A stretch of DNA of 64,000 nt from contig CARTDA010000015.1 in the NCBI GenBank assembly GCA_949066965.1, positions 12,835 through 76,834 of the forward strand, read 5' to 3'. Below the pieces are notes generated by a model that was given only the letters and a program-made list of their open reading frames with translations, ran no database searches and was not told the origin of the DNA. Position 1 is the stretch's first letter; every line of letters begins with the position of its first letter. Below are positions 26,063 through 35,673 of the stretch, in pieces. Source of the stretch: COE1 sp949066965 (lineage in GTDB: Bacteria > Bacillota > Clostridia > Lachnospirales > Lachnospiraceae). The position numbers and the translations under genes are program-made.

Positions 26063-26904
26063 TCAATAATTTTTCTATTCCAATTCCATTGAAAGAAGTT
26101 CAAAGAAATATAGGTAATTATCTTGATGATAAATGCAGTCGAATAGATACTATAATTGACAAACAACGAGAGCTGATTGCTAAGTTAAAAGTGTATAAGC
26201 AATCTATAATTACCGAAACAGTTACAAAGGGATTAAAGCTTGATGTAAAGTTGAAAGACAGTGGGATTGAATTTATTGGTGAAATACCATTTACATGGAA
26301 AGTATGCCGTTTGAGAAATATTGGGGTGCCGCAGAATGGGATTAGTAAAGGTGGAGAGTTTTTTGGATATGGTTATCCGTTTGTAAGTTATGGAGATGTA
26401 TATCAAAACTATACATTACCAATACACGTTGATGGATTAATTGATACTACGGATAATGAACGGAAGAATTATTCTGTTGAAGAAGGAGATATTTTCTTTA
26501 CACGAACATCGGAAACTGTAGAGGAAGTCGGGTTTTCCAGTGTATGCGAGAAAACGATACCAAATGCGGCTTTTGCTGGGTTTATAATTCGTGTCAGACC
26601 GTTTGATGATACATTATACACCGGATACAGTAAATATTATTTTAGAAGCAGCCATCATCGCGCATATCTTGTAAAGGAAATGAACCTTGTTACCCGAGCA
26701 AGTTTGGGACAGGATTTATTAAAAAGTATGCCCGTATTACTTCCCCCTATGGAAGAACAGAAAGAAATTGCTAAATTTCTTGACAAGAAGTGCAGCGCTA
26801 TTGATAATGCGATAAAAACAAAAGAGAAAATAATTGATAAACTTATTGCATATAAGAAATCTCTAATTTACGAGGTTGTTACAGGTAAGAAAGAGGTGAT
26901 TTGA
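26063..26904 (+). pseudogene. hsdS: Type I specificity subunit HsdS, 3' half fused to hsdM
   Basis: The frame that carries the end of HsdM continues directly into HsdS. It contains the central conserved helix (RRIDTI-type, here CSRIDTIIDKQRELIAKLK), a complete second target-recognition domain starting at EFIGEIPFTWKV, and the C-terminal conserved helix (PPMEEQKEIAKFLDKKCSAIDNAI). The first target-recognition domain is missing. A single deletion removing the hsdM 3' end and the hsdS 5' half explains the fusion. The product could still be expressed as a fragment but would not form a normal specificity subunit. Confidence 0.8.
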
Positions 26905-26905
26905 A

Positions 26906-27439
26906 ATGATAGAGAAATTAATCAGGGATATAAATAAGTCATTGGACAATGATTGTTATTTTGCTGCATTGTCATTGGCTTTAATATTGCCTGACATTTG
27001 TGGAAAAGCAAAGTATCCTGCGGATGGAGTGACCAAAAGATATATCACATGGTACAATGAGTATATAGGAAACTATGAAAAGCCAACGTCAAAATACGAT
27101 GAAGACATGCCGTATTTAAGCGGGGAAGTAATCTATAATTTGCGAAATTCTTTTTTGCATCAAGGAACGCCAAATATTGATAAGTCTTCAATAAAAGAAA
27201 CTGATTGTAAAATAGATGAATTTGAATTAGTCTTTTGTAAAAATTTGCTTGGTCATACCTCTAAAGTTTCTTATAATGGACCTAATTTTAGCAGAAATGA
27301 AATTGCAAATAGAGGCTATACGGTGAATGTCAGGCTATTATGTGTAAGACTATGCAATGCAGCACAAACTTATTACAATGAAAATAAACAAAATTTTAAC
27401 TTTTTTAATTATCATATAGAAGACAGAGATACGGAATAG
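26906..27439 (+). CDS. HEPN-like protein of a restriction locus
   Basis: 177 residues, intact, starting one base after the hsdS stop with a GAGGTGA ribosome site inside hsdS. Residues 1-45 are helical (LDNDCYFAALSLALILPDIC). Residues about 80-90 contain NLRNSFLHQG, which fits the R-x4-H active-site pattern of HEPN ribonucleases. The C-terminal third is Asn- and Tyr-rich. Proteins of this kind are found as uncharacterised cargo of type I restriction loci. A role as an RNA-cleaving effector or toxin is inference from the motif; the fold has not been checked. Confidence 0.55.
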   Translation: MIEKLIRDINKSLDNDCYFAALSLALILPDICGKAKYPADGVTKRYITWYNEYIGNYEKPTSKYDEDMPYLSGEVIYNLRNSFLHQGTPNIDKSSIKETDCKIDEFELVFCKNLLGHTSKVSYNGPNFSRNEIANRGYTVNVRLLCVRLCNAAQTYYNENKQNFNFFNYHIEDRDTE

Positions 27440-27448
27440 AGGAATATT

Positions 27449-28537
27449 ATGAATGAACCCATAAAAACTGAAAATACTGATATTATGAGCATCTATCAAA
27501 AATCAGAAAACATACTATCAGATATCCAAAATATTATAGAAACTTCCAGGCGGCAAGCCTACCATGCAGTAGATACAATCCTGTCACAAAGAAACTGGCT
27601 GATTGGGTATCGAATAGCAGAGGAAGAAATTGATGGTTCAGACCGCGCTGAATATGGTGCAAATATCATAAAAAAGTTGTCCAAACAGCTAACCGAAAAG
27701 TATGGAAAAGGTTATGACCGCAGTAATCTTTATCATTGTCTGCGCTTTTACAAAGAATTTCCCCAGATTGTCGACACGCTGTGTCGACAATCTCATATAC
27801 GGCTTTCGTGGTCGCATTATCGTGCATTATTACAGGTGGCAGATTCCGCTGCACGTAATTGGTATGAGAAAGAGGCATACGAACAGACATGGAGTGTGCG
27901 CACATTACAGCGTAATATCAACACGCAATATTACTACCGCATCTTGCAGTCGCAGCATAAAGAACTGGTGAAACAGGAAATGCTTGAAAAGACTTCCGAT
28001 TTCCAGAATGACAAGTTAGAGTTTATCAGAAATCCTGTCATAGCGGAATTTCTCGGGTTATCGTCCAATACGGATTTCACGGAAACAGAGCTGGAAACCA
28101 GCATTATTTCCAATATTCAGAAATTTCTTATGGAAATGGGAAAAGGATATGCCTTTGTAGCCCGCCAGCAGCATATCAAGACGGAGAAAGAGGATTATTT
28201 TATAGACCTTGTATTCTACAATTACATTTTGAAGTGTTTTGTCCTGATTGATTTAAAAACGGGCAAGATTACGCATCAGGATGTAGGACAGATGGATATG
28301 TATATCCGCATGTATGATGAGTTAAAGAAGGGCGCAGACGATAATCCAACATTGGGTATCGTACTCTGTACAGAAACGGATGAAGATATCGCAAGGTATT
28401 CCGTCCTTCATGGCAATGAGCAGTTGTTTGCATCAAAATATAAATTGTATTTGCCGACAGAAGAAGAGCTGCGGAAAGAAATCGAAACGCAAAAAACCAT
28501 GTTTTATTTACAGCAAAAAGAAAAGCAGAGCGAGTAA
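27449..28537 (+). CDS. YhcG-type PDDEXK nuclease (DUF1016)
   Basis: 362 residues, intact. The N-terminal DUF1016 domain (about 20-165) has the RQAYHAVDTILSQRNWLIG and YGANIIKKLSKQL stretches typical of the family. The C-terminal PD-(D/E)xK domain (about 185-345) has the catalytic set in YFIDLVFYN then VLIDLKTG, followed by QMDMYIRMYDE. YhcG-type nucleases are common cargo of type I restriction and defence loci. It is flanked by decayed hsd genes yet shows no damage. Confidence 0.85.
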   Translation: MNEPIKTENTDIMSIYQKSENILSDIQNIIETSRRQAYHAVDTILSQRNWLIGYRIAEEEIDGSDRAEYGANIIKKLSKQLTEKYGKGYDRSNLYHCLRFYKEFPQIVDTLCRQSHIRLSWSHYRALLQVADSAARNWYEKEAYEQTWSVRTLQRNINTQYYYRILQSQHKELVKQEMLEKTSDFQNDKLEFIRNPVIAEFLGLSSNTDFTETELETSIISNIQKFLMEMGKGYAFVARQQHIKTEKEDYFIDLVFYNYILKCFVLIDLKTGKITHQDVGQMDMYIRMYDELKKGADDNPTLGIVLCTETDEDIARYSVLHGNEQLFASKYKLYLPTEEELRKEIETQKTMFYLQQKEKQSE

Positions 28538-28594
28538 ATGCACATTGCAGGAAATATGTTGAAGAGCAAAAGATACACTGAGGAGGAACGATTC

Positions 28595-30890
28595 ATGTCA
28601 GATTTTGATGTAAAGGAAAAACGTTTTGAACAGGATATAGAAGAATATCTTATTACCGAGGGTGGCTATGAGAAAGGTAATCCGCACAAATTTGACCGCA
28701 AACTGGCATTGGATACGGAAACCTTTCTGAAATTTTTAAAAGAAAGCCAGCCAAAACAGTGGGAACGCTATGAGAAAATTTACGGAACAGACAGTGAAAA
28801 GCAGGTAGTGGAGCGCTTTTGCCGCGAGGTAAAAATGGTAGGACTGCTTCAGGTTTTGCGCCAGGGATTTACAGACCGAGGCATTAAATTCCGTGCAGTA
28901 TTTTGGAAACCGGAAACTTCCATTAATATAACAACACAGGAACAATTTGCAGCCAATATATTACATTGTACAAGGCAGTTACATTATTCTCCCAGTAATG
29001 AAAACAGCATTGACATTGTGTTGTTTGTCAATGGGATTCCGGTTGTTTCAATGGAATTAAAATGTCAGTTTACAGGTCAGAGTACAACAAATGCGATGGA
29101 GCAATACAAATTTGACCGCAGGGGAAAAGATGCAATCTTTGCTTTTAAAGAACGTGTGCTTGTCCATTTTGCCGTTGATTTGACACAAGTCTATATGACG
29201 ACACGCTTAGAGGGGGAAAAGACATATTTTCTGCCATTTAATCAAGGGAGTAACGGCGCAGGGCGAGTCGGAGGAAAAGGAAATCCTGTCAATGAAAACG
29301 GATATGACACCGCGTATCTTTGGCAGAATGTTCTCTGCAAAGAACGTTTGCTTGAAATCCTGAACAAGTACCTTCATCTAAAGGTAGAACGGGATAAAGA
29401 TACAGGTGAAATTATATCAGAGGCAATGATTTTTCCACGGTATCATCAATTGGATGTAGTAACAAAACTGCTGGCGGATGTCAAAAGAAATGGCTCAGGT
29501 AAGAATTATTTGATACAGCACAGTGCAGGTTCCGGAAAATCCAATTCCATTGCATGGCTTGCTCATCGTTTAGCAGGACTGCATACTGCGAATGATGAGA
29601 AGATTTTTCAATCTGTTATTATTGTCACAGACCGCAAAGTGCTGGATGCGCAGTTACAAAATACGGTTTATCAGTTTGATCATGTCGATGGCGTGGTACA
29701 GAAAATTGAGAAGAATGCGCAGCAGTTAAAGTCTGCCATCAATGATGGAAGTCCTATTATTATTACAACATTGCAAAAATTTCCTGAAATATACAAAGAC
29801 GTGAAATCCGGTAATAAACGGTTTGCCATTATTGTAGATGAGGCACATTCTTCCCAGACAGGGGATTCTGCGAAAAAATTGAAGCGTGCACTGGCAGATA
29901 AAGAGAAGATTTTAGAAGAATATGCCCAAATGGAATATGAGCAAGAGCAAAGTTACAAGGATGATGAAGATCAATTGTTGGATGAACTGGCAGCACACGG
30001 AGTACATAGTAATATGTCATTTTTTGCATTCACAGCGACACCAAAGGAAAAGACGCTGAATATGTTTGGATGGAAAGATGAAAATGGCGGCTATCATCCG
30101 TTTCATGTTTACTCTACAGTTTGCAGACATATTTTATGCAAAGAAGCAGCAAACAAGCGGCGATATCGGGAAGTTACAGGGTAAAATTAAGCCGGCGCTT
30201 GACCGTTTTCAATCATTAAGTACAGAACGGCAGGATATGTTTCAATCGACACTTGCCCGGTTTAACCGCATTTATGCGTTTATCACGCAGGTATGCCGAT
30301 TGTTTGACAAAGATATCCATAAATTCAGTGTCTATGCTAAATTCTTATTGATCCAGTTACCCAAAGGCAGTACAGAACGTGTTGGTGTAGATGATAAAGT
30401 GTTGTTGGAATATTACCGTTTGGAAAAAGATTTTGAAGGAAGCATTGATTTGGAACCAGCGGAAGAAGGTTTTCGACCGATTACCGGCGAAGCAGGACGT
30501 AAGGATAAGAAAAAGAGTCCGCTTACAGTCATTATTGATAAAATCAATGAACGCTATGGGACAGATTTTACAGAGATGGATAAAGTGCTTTTACAGATTG
30601 AAAGTGATTACGAAGCGCAGGATAAGTGGCATGGATATGCACAGAATAATGATTTTAAGACATTTATGCTGCTTTTCGAGAAAGACTTTCCCAATATGGC
30701 GGCGAGCCGCTATGAACAAAATGAGGAGTTTTTTGTTCGCATGTTTAAAGAGCCGGATATGATGAAACAGATTATGGAAACGCTTGGAGCGGTATTGTAT
30801 GAGAAACTAAAAAGGAAGAGCGATGTCGTATATTCATTTGAACCGAAAGTAAGTATGGTAGCGGAAGACATATCGTATGGAAAGGAGTAA
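28595..30890 (+). pseudogene. hsdR: Type I restriction subunit HsdR, internal deletion
   Basis: The 5' part encodes the nuclease domain (VLFVNGIPVVSMELKC, the D/ExK region) and the first RecA-like helicase domain: Walker A HSAGSGKSNSIAWL, the DEAH box IIVDEAHSSQ, and motif III FFAFTATPKEKT. At FHVYS (about 30110) the frame shifts, and the next homologous sequence is the far C-terminal helical domain (FYAKKQQTSGDIGKLQG onward, to 30890). The second RecA domain, several hundred residues, is missing. The enzyme cannot translocate or cut. The ATG at 28595 follows AGGAGG; the in-frame ATG at 28538 overlaps nothing useful. Confidence 0.88.
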
Positions 30891-30919
30891 AAGTTCTTTA
30901 TGAAGCAGTTATTGAACTA

Positions 30920-31522
30920 TTGTATAGCTGTACACTTGAGCAAATAGGGGAGGTAAAGTGTTCTATAGCAGGATTGATTAAAGTATCTGAAAACTATAGT
31001 GTAAGTATAGAAACAAAAGAACTTTCCAGAGAATTATATCAACAGATGAAGCACAATGATAATGATGTTATCTGTTTAAAAACAGTTGACCAGCATGTGA
31101 CTATTATGGGGTATTGGGTTACTGACAAACATACAAGAGGAGTAGAAAATGTTGTTTTTTCTATTACTTGTGAGGCGAAGAAAAGCTTTTGGGGTAGTCA
31201 ATATTGTAATGTACACGATAATTGCTTTGAAGAATTTTCTATGCAAGTGACAGAGGGGACCGAATTGGTAGGACTAACGCCCTATGGGAAACTGGATACG
31301 AAGGGTATTTTATCCCACATACAGTCAGCAATGCATATAGATACACATATGAAGAAAATTGGTAAGGAAGAAGGTTTTTCTTGTTTTATAGCTCCAGAAG
31401 TACAACGCATAGGTACGGATATACGATTGGGAGTTCAATACGGAATAAATTATTCACAAGAGCGTACATTGATGGAGAAGAATTTAGAGAATGTCAAATT
31501 TCATGCGGAATTTAGGTTATAA
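30920..31522 (+). CDS. Hypothetical protein downstream of hsdR
   Basis: 200 residues from a TTG; the frame is open further upstream into the hsdR end, and no codon has a convincing ribosome site, so the true N-terminus may be lost. I do not recognise a family. Alternating strand-like segments and a central EAKKSFWGSQYCNVHDNCFEEF motif with paired Cys residues are visible. It is on the AT-rich part of the island and is probably cargo. Confidence 0.4.
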   Translation: MYSCTLEQIGEVKCSIAGLIKVSENYSVSIETKELSRELYQQMKHNDNDVICLKTVDQHVTIMGYWVTDKHTRGVENVVFSITCEAKKSFWGSQYCNVHDNCFEEFSMQVTEGTELVGLTPYGKLDTKGILSHIQSAMHIDTHMKKIGKEEGFSCFIAPEVQRIGTDIRLGVQYGINYSQERTLMEKNLENVKFHAEFRL

Positions 31523-31657
31523 AGGTCCGTTTGCGTCAAAAGATTATTGAAAATTGGCAGCTATGCAACGAAGCAGTGACAATTTTGTATCTTGAGAGTG
31601 GTAGTTTGTACGGAATATGTTTGATATAATTATACCTGATGACTGGAGGTATTTTTC

Positions 31658-32338
31658 ATGGAATTAAAGGATAAATTACAGCTTTTGAGAAAACAGAATG
31701 GTTATTCACAGGAACAGCTTGCGGATAAATTGGGAATTGCTCGCCAGACTCTTAGTAAATGGGAAAATGGTCAGGCTGTGCCTGAATTAAGTAATTTGAT
31801 TTCGCTGAGCAATCTTTATGGAATAAGCATAGACCGAATGGTGAAAGAAGACGATGAATGCAATATTTCTTTGTGTAGGAATGCCAGTATAGATATCAAT
31901 AGAATTATTGATTTTCTTCTTATGGCAAAAAAGAATACCTATGCAGCGGCAAATAATAAAGCTGAATCGTGTAGAATGAATTCTCAGGATTATCGTTATG
32001 AAGACAAAAATGGGTTTACCTATCTTGACTCCTATTTGGGTGGAGAATGTTTTGCCGGTGAGGAAGCGGTATGGCTACATGAAAAGCCGGTTTGGAGTAT
32101 GAACTATGCAGGACGTGTGATAGGAGAAAATTTTAGTGGCGATTTCTTGAAAGAGGTGCTTATGGAAGTTCCGGCAAATTTGCCATTTCGTGGTCCGGAG
32201 ATTTATACAAAAGGGGATTACCATTATCACTGCAAAGCAGATGGCGGGTTTGTATGGTTTCAGGGATATGAAGAAATATTTTACATGAATGAAAAAATAT
32301 ATGATTGCTATTTTCATGGAGGAACTATTCGACAATGA
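31658..32338 (+). CDS. XRE regulator with C-terminal DUF5680 domain
   Basis: 226 residues. The first 65 are a Cro/CI helix-turn-helix (YSQEQLADKLGIARQTLSKW). Residues about 75-225 match the DUF5680 effector-like domain (FTYLDSYLGGECFAGEEAVW, GRVIGENFSGDFLKEVL, FRGPEIY) found fused to such regulators in Clostridia; its ligand is unknown. A GGAGG ribosome site precedes the ATG. Its stop overlaps the start of the radical SAM gene (ATGA), so the two are translationally coupled and probably functionally linked. Confidence 0.8.
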   Translation: MELKDKLQLLRKQNGYSQEQLADKLGIARQTLSKWENGQAVPELSNLISLSNLYGISIDRMVKEDDECNISLCRNASIDINRIIDFLLMAKKNTYAAANNKAESCRMNSQDYRYEDKNGFTYLDSYLGGECFAGEEAVWLHEKPVWSMNYAGRVIGENFSGDFLKEVLMEVPANLPFRGPEIYTKGDYHYHCKADGGFVWFQGYEEIFYMNEKIYDCYFHGGTIRQ

Positions 32339-33372
32339 ATATAATTGAAAAGGAAATCGAGGTAAAGGATTATCTGACAAAATCCAATCTCCCTGCCAGT
32401 GATTATGTTATTAATCCGTATGTGGGCTGCCCCCATGGATGTAAATACTGTTATGCCAGCTTTATGAAAAGATTTACAGGGCACAAGGAAGAATGGGGTA
32501 CATTTATAGACGTCAAAAGATGTTCAAAACCGATAAGCAAAAAGAAATTAAAGGGGAAGACGGTTTTTCTTGCATCTGTTACAGATTGTTATAATCCCTG
32601 TAAGGAAAAATATTGTATAACGCAAAGTATATTAAAGCAGCTCACGGATGTGGATTGTACAGTTAGTATTTCAACAAAGTCATCACTGATTTTGAGGGAT
32701 GTGGAATTGCTAAAGCAATTTAAGGATATATCGGTAGCTGTGTCTGTTAATACGTTGGATGAAAGTTTTAAGGATGATATGGATAAAGCAAGCAGTATTG
32801 AGGTCCGCATGAAGACGCTTAAAGTATTGCATGAAAACGGAATTCATACGGTGTTATTCATGTCACCAATATTTCCGGCAATAACAGATTATAAGAAAAT
32901 TATAGAAAAAAGCAGGCTGTTTGTTGATGAGTATTGGTTTGAAAATCTGAATCTTAGAGGGGGATATAAGGCTTGGATACTTGGGTATATAAATGAAAAA
33001 TATCCCCAATATACTGATTTGTATAAACAAATATATGTGGAAGGAAATAAAGGCTATTGGAATGAACTGGCAGAAGAGATAGAGGCGTATTGTGCCAGTC
33101 ATTCTGTTCTGCACACAAATTTCTTTTATCATGAGCAGCTTGTGGCGCAGAAGAAGGAAAATATTATAAAATCATGGGAAAGATTCCGCTTCGGAGTTGG
33201 TGAAGTGCTCGCATTTATTGGGAATTTAAGAGATACAATTCCACGGATATACACAAGGCTGGAAGCATTGCTTTCAAGGATGTCGGAAATATACAAGATG
33301 TTTTTATATAAATTTTGTATAATAATTCTGGTATTCAGACAGGAAAGGATGAAGAATTTAACGAAAATGTAG
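32335..33372 (+). CDS. Radical SAM protein of the SPL-like mobile group
   Basis: 345 residues. The [4Fe-4S]-SAM motif CPHGCKYC is near residue 34, followed by the typical YASFMKRFTGH segment and a TIM-barrel-like core (VFLASVTDCYNPCKE, VLFMSPIFPAITDY). This matches spore-photoproduct-lyase-like radical SAM proteins frequent on mobile elements. The substrate is unknown. After GVGEVLAFI the last 45 residues are unlike the family and basic-hydrophobic, which may mean a frameshifted or replaced C-terminus. The start overlaps the DUF5680 regulator. Confidence 0.78.
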   Translation: MNIIEKEIEVKDYLTKSNLPASDYVINPYVGCPHGCKYCYASFMKRFTGHKEEWGTFIDVKRCSKPISKKKLKGKTVFLASVTDCYNPCKEKYCITQSILKQLTDVDCTVSISTKSSLILRDVELLKQFKDISVAVSVNTLDESFKDDMDKASSIEVRMKTLKVLHENGIHTVLFMSPIFPAITDYKKIIEKSRLFVDEYWFENLNLRGGYKAWILGYINEKYPQYTDLYKQIYVEGNKGYWNELAEEIEAYCASHSVLHTNFFYHEQLVAQKKENIIKSWERFRFGVGEVLAFIGNLRDTIPRIYTRLEALLSRMSEIYKMFLYKFCIIILVFRQERMKNLTKM

Positions 33373-33411
33373 CGATGAGAGTACAGGTATTAAAAAGGAA
33401 TGGAGGTATTT

Positions 33412-33735
33412 ATGTCAAAGAACAAAGAACTTGCAGATTATGTAATGAACCAATTGTCTGATTTGGGAGATATACGAAATATTCCCATGATGGGTGGCTA
33501 CGTTTTTTACTATAAAGAGCGGATATTTGGCGGGATTTATGGCAATGGTTTTATGGTAAAGATTACAGAGGCCAGTAAGAAATTTATGCCGGATAGCGAA
33601 CCTGAACCACCATATGAGGGTGCAAAACCTATGTTAACGGTAACCATTTTGGATGACAGGACTGCGTTGCAGAAAATGGTGGAGGAAATGTATCTGGAAT
33701 TGCCAGAAAGAGAACCCAAAAAGAAAAAAGTGTAA
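33412..33735 (+). CDS. TfoX/Sxy N-terminal domain protein
   Basis: 107 residues with the features of the TfoX N-terminal domain: an N-terminal helix, IPMMGGYVFYYKERIFGGIYGN, then YEGAKPMLTV. In Firmicutes these short proteins are uncharacterised and are not tied to competence as in gammaproteobacteria. The GGAGG at 33402-33406 supports the ATG at 33412. It lies near the right end of the island. Confidence 0.8.
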   Translation: MSKNKELADYVMNQLSDLGDIRNIPMMGGYVFYYKERIFGGIYGNGFMVKITEASKKFMPDSEPEPPYEGAKPMLTVTILDDRTALQKMVEEMYLELPEREPKKKKV

Positions 33736-33815
33736 ATCGTGGGAAATCACGCTGTTTACAATGGCGGAACGATTCTATTGCCCCCGGCTGTTTCAACCAA
33801 TTACTGTAACCACTT

Positions 33816-34967
33816 TCAATCAGAGGGATACATATTCCGTTTGCTCATGGCACATACAATGCCAAAATAGCAAGTATAAAAAACTACAATACATGCCCCA
33901 AACGCACCAGTTAACTTGAGCAGAATATTATTCAAAGAAGCTGGCAATATTAAGTTCATTTTTCCATTCAGTAACGGTATGCAGAATAAAATAATCAATA
34001 ATGCCATTATCATTGGAGCGGTCAGTTTAATTGCTATCTGCCGATTCACAAGTCTCGCTATCTGCTTATTGCTTTTTCCCATACAGCGCATTATCTGATT
34101 GCTTTTTGAATTTTGCCGAACCGCTATAATCTGCTGCAAGGATAATATTGAAAAATAAATAACCAGAAACACGATGCAGATACTTATCTGTGAAGTTCCC
34201 ATCCACTGCTGCATAGCCGCATCAAAAAGCTGAAATTCCGGATGCAGCATCAATAGTCCGGTCACGAAAGAACATCCGGAAAATAAAAAACATATGCAAA
34301 AAATAGCATTAACGGTAGCAGCCGTTTGTATATTTGATGTTACATTTGCCACAATATATAGCCTGTCTTTTTGATAGATTTGAACGGATTTCATTTGCCT
34401 GTACGCATATAAATAACCAAACACCCATTTGTAAAAGGCAAAGACAGATATAAGCAGGGGTATTGCCGCAACAGAAATGGGATAAACAACATAAACTTCT
34501 GGCAAAAAAACAATGCCTCAGACGCAGCCAATTAGGCAGACAAAACACAATAAGAAAACAGTGCCCCATTTTTTATAGCTTTCTATTTCTTTTACGCCTT
34601 GACTGCGTTTTCCTTCATACATCAGTTCCCTTATTTGCAGCCTGTCTATGCGATGTTTCAACCGAAAAGAACACACTGTTTCAATAAGGCAAAAAAACAG
34701 GAACGTATAGAGCATACTTTTTCCATAAAGGAATCCGCAATGTTTCATTTCATGCAGCGGTTCGTGGAAGTACCAAAATCCATATATGGAAAAACCTATT
34801 GTTGCTCCTGCTATATAACAGCAAAAGCCAATCAGCAAAACTTCGCACAGGAACAGCCGGGTTAATCTCTTTTTTTCCATACCCAATAATAAATAGCTTG
34901 CAAACTCTTTTGCCCGCTGCCTCAGCAGAAATAAGTCGGTTGCAAAAGAAAATATTCGTCCAATGAT
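33816..34967 (-). pseudogene. FtsX-type ABC permease remnant
   Basis: Reading leftward from the XRE gene in its own frame, the sequence resumes after the stop as FSFATDLFLLRQRAKEF and LLLGMEKKRLTRLFL, the segment after the first membrane helix of BceB/FtsX-type permeases. It runs to about 34518, where an in-frame TGA interrupts it (CLIGCV then stop), and continues in the same frame to 33816 with several more helices. The first helix and the large extracellular loop are missing, and no ATPase gene is adjacent. This is a decayed permease. Confidence 0.75.
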
Positions 34968-35330
34968 TCAAGGTTTATCTGAAAAGCTGAATATATCGGC
35001 AATATTAGATAAATTTCCTGTATCACTTTCCCTTAATTTCCATTTATCATGTCCTAACCAATTCGTAATCACGTCCATAAGTACCTCATCTGCTTTCTCT
35101 TTCAGCTTTTCTTCTGCAATGCACTCACCCGCAAATAGTTCATTTAAAGAAACGTCTAAAAGAGTGCATAAAGGCAAAAACAAAGATAAATCCGGCATGG
35201 ACCGCCCGGTTTCCCATTTTGAAATAGCCTTATCGGTTATTTCCAGTTTTTCTGCTAACTGGCTTTGCGTCCAGCCTTTTGCTTTCCGGCGTTCGGAAAT
35301 AAAAGCGCCAATCTTAACTTGATTCATCAT
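34968..35330 (-). CDS. XRE-family regulator
   Basis: 120 residues with an N-terminal Cro/CI helix-turn-helix (WTQSQLAEKLEITDKAISKWETG). The C-terminal part is shorter than in the relatives that control ABC transporters and ends in a Ser/Asp-rich tail directly abutting, in the same frame, the permease remnant. A deletion fusing the regulator's tail to the interior of the permease would explain this. The DNA-binding domain itself looks intact, with an AGGAGGG ribosome site. Confidence 0.75.
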   Translation of the reverse strand: MMNQVKIGAFISERRKAKGWTQSQLAEKLEITDKAISKWETGRSMPDLSLFLPLCTLLDVSLNELFAGECIAEEKLKEKADEVLMDVITNWLGHDKWKLRESDTGNLSNIADIFSFSDKP

Positions 35331-35673
35331 TCAGCCCTCCTGCTTATGGTAAATTATATAAATCCGGCATAAAAATGAACACCTACTAACGGTAGAGTTG
35401 GATAAAAGGGGGGTTTTTAACGCTGCCAATAGTATAGTTCTGTACGGAATTTGATGAAATATAAGGAAATGTGTACATTTCGATTATATCATTGCGCTAT
35501 CCCTAAATCTATCCTGTTTAGTCAGGGCAATCTGACCGGCCTTTTAATAAAAACATTTCTAAAGACGTTTTTGTAGAAAAAACTTTCTTTATCTGGAATA
35601 TTATGGTACTATAATATTATCTGTAATGCGCTTAATAAAAGGAAAAACATAAGGTGCGAAGGGGGAACACAAG
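35331..35673. other. Intergenic region at the right island boundary
   Basis: There is no gene here. On the minus strand TATAAT (35353-35358) with a weak TGTTCA 17 bases upstream could drive the XRE gene. On the plus strand a TATAAT at 35610-35615 lies about 60 bases before the hydrolase start, without a good -35. GTCAG/CTGAC pair at about 35520-35537. Composition changes from AT-rich to the host average across this stretch. Confidence 0.4.

Noticed and set aside
25486..26904. A single natural HsdM-HsdS fusion enzyme
   Set aside because: Fused M-S proteins exist in other systems, but here the frame starts in the middle of HsdM, lacks the SAM motif and the first recognition domain. Deletion remnants are the simpler reading.
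33412..33735. Competence regulator
   Set aside because: Only the TfoX N-terminal domain is present, and in Firmicutes it has no proven link to competence; no com genes are near.
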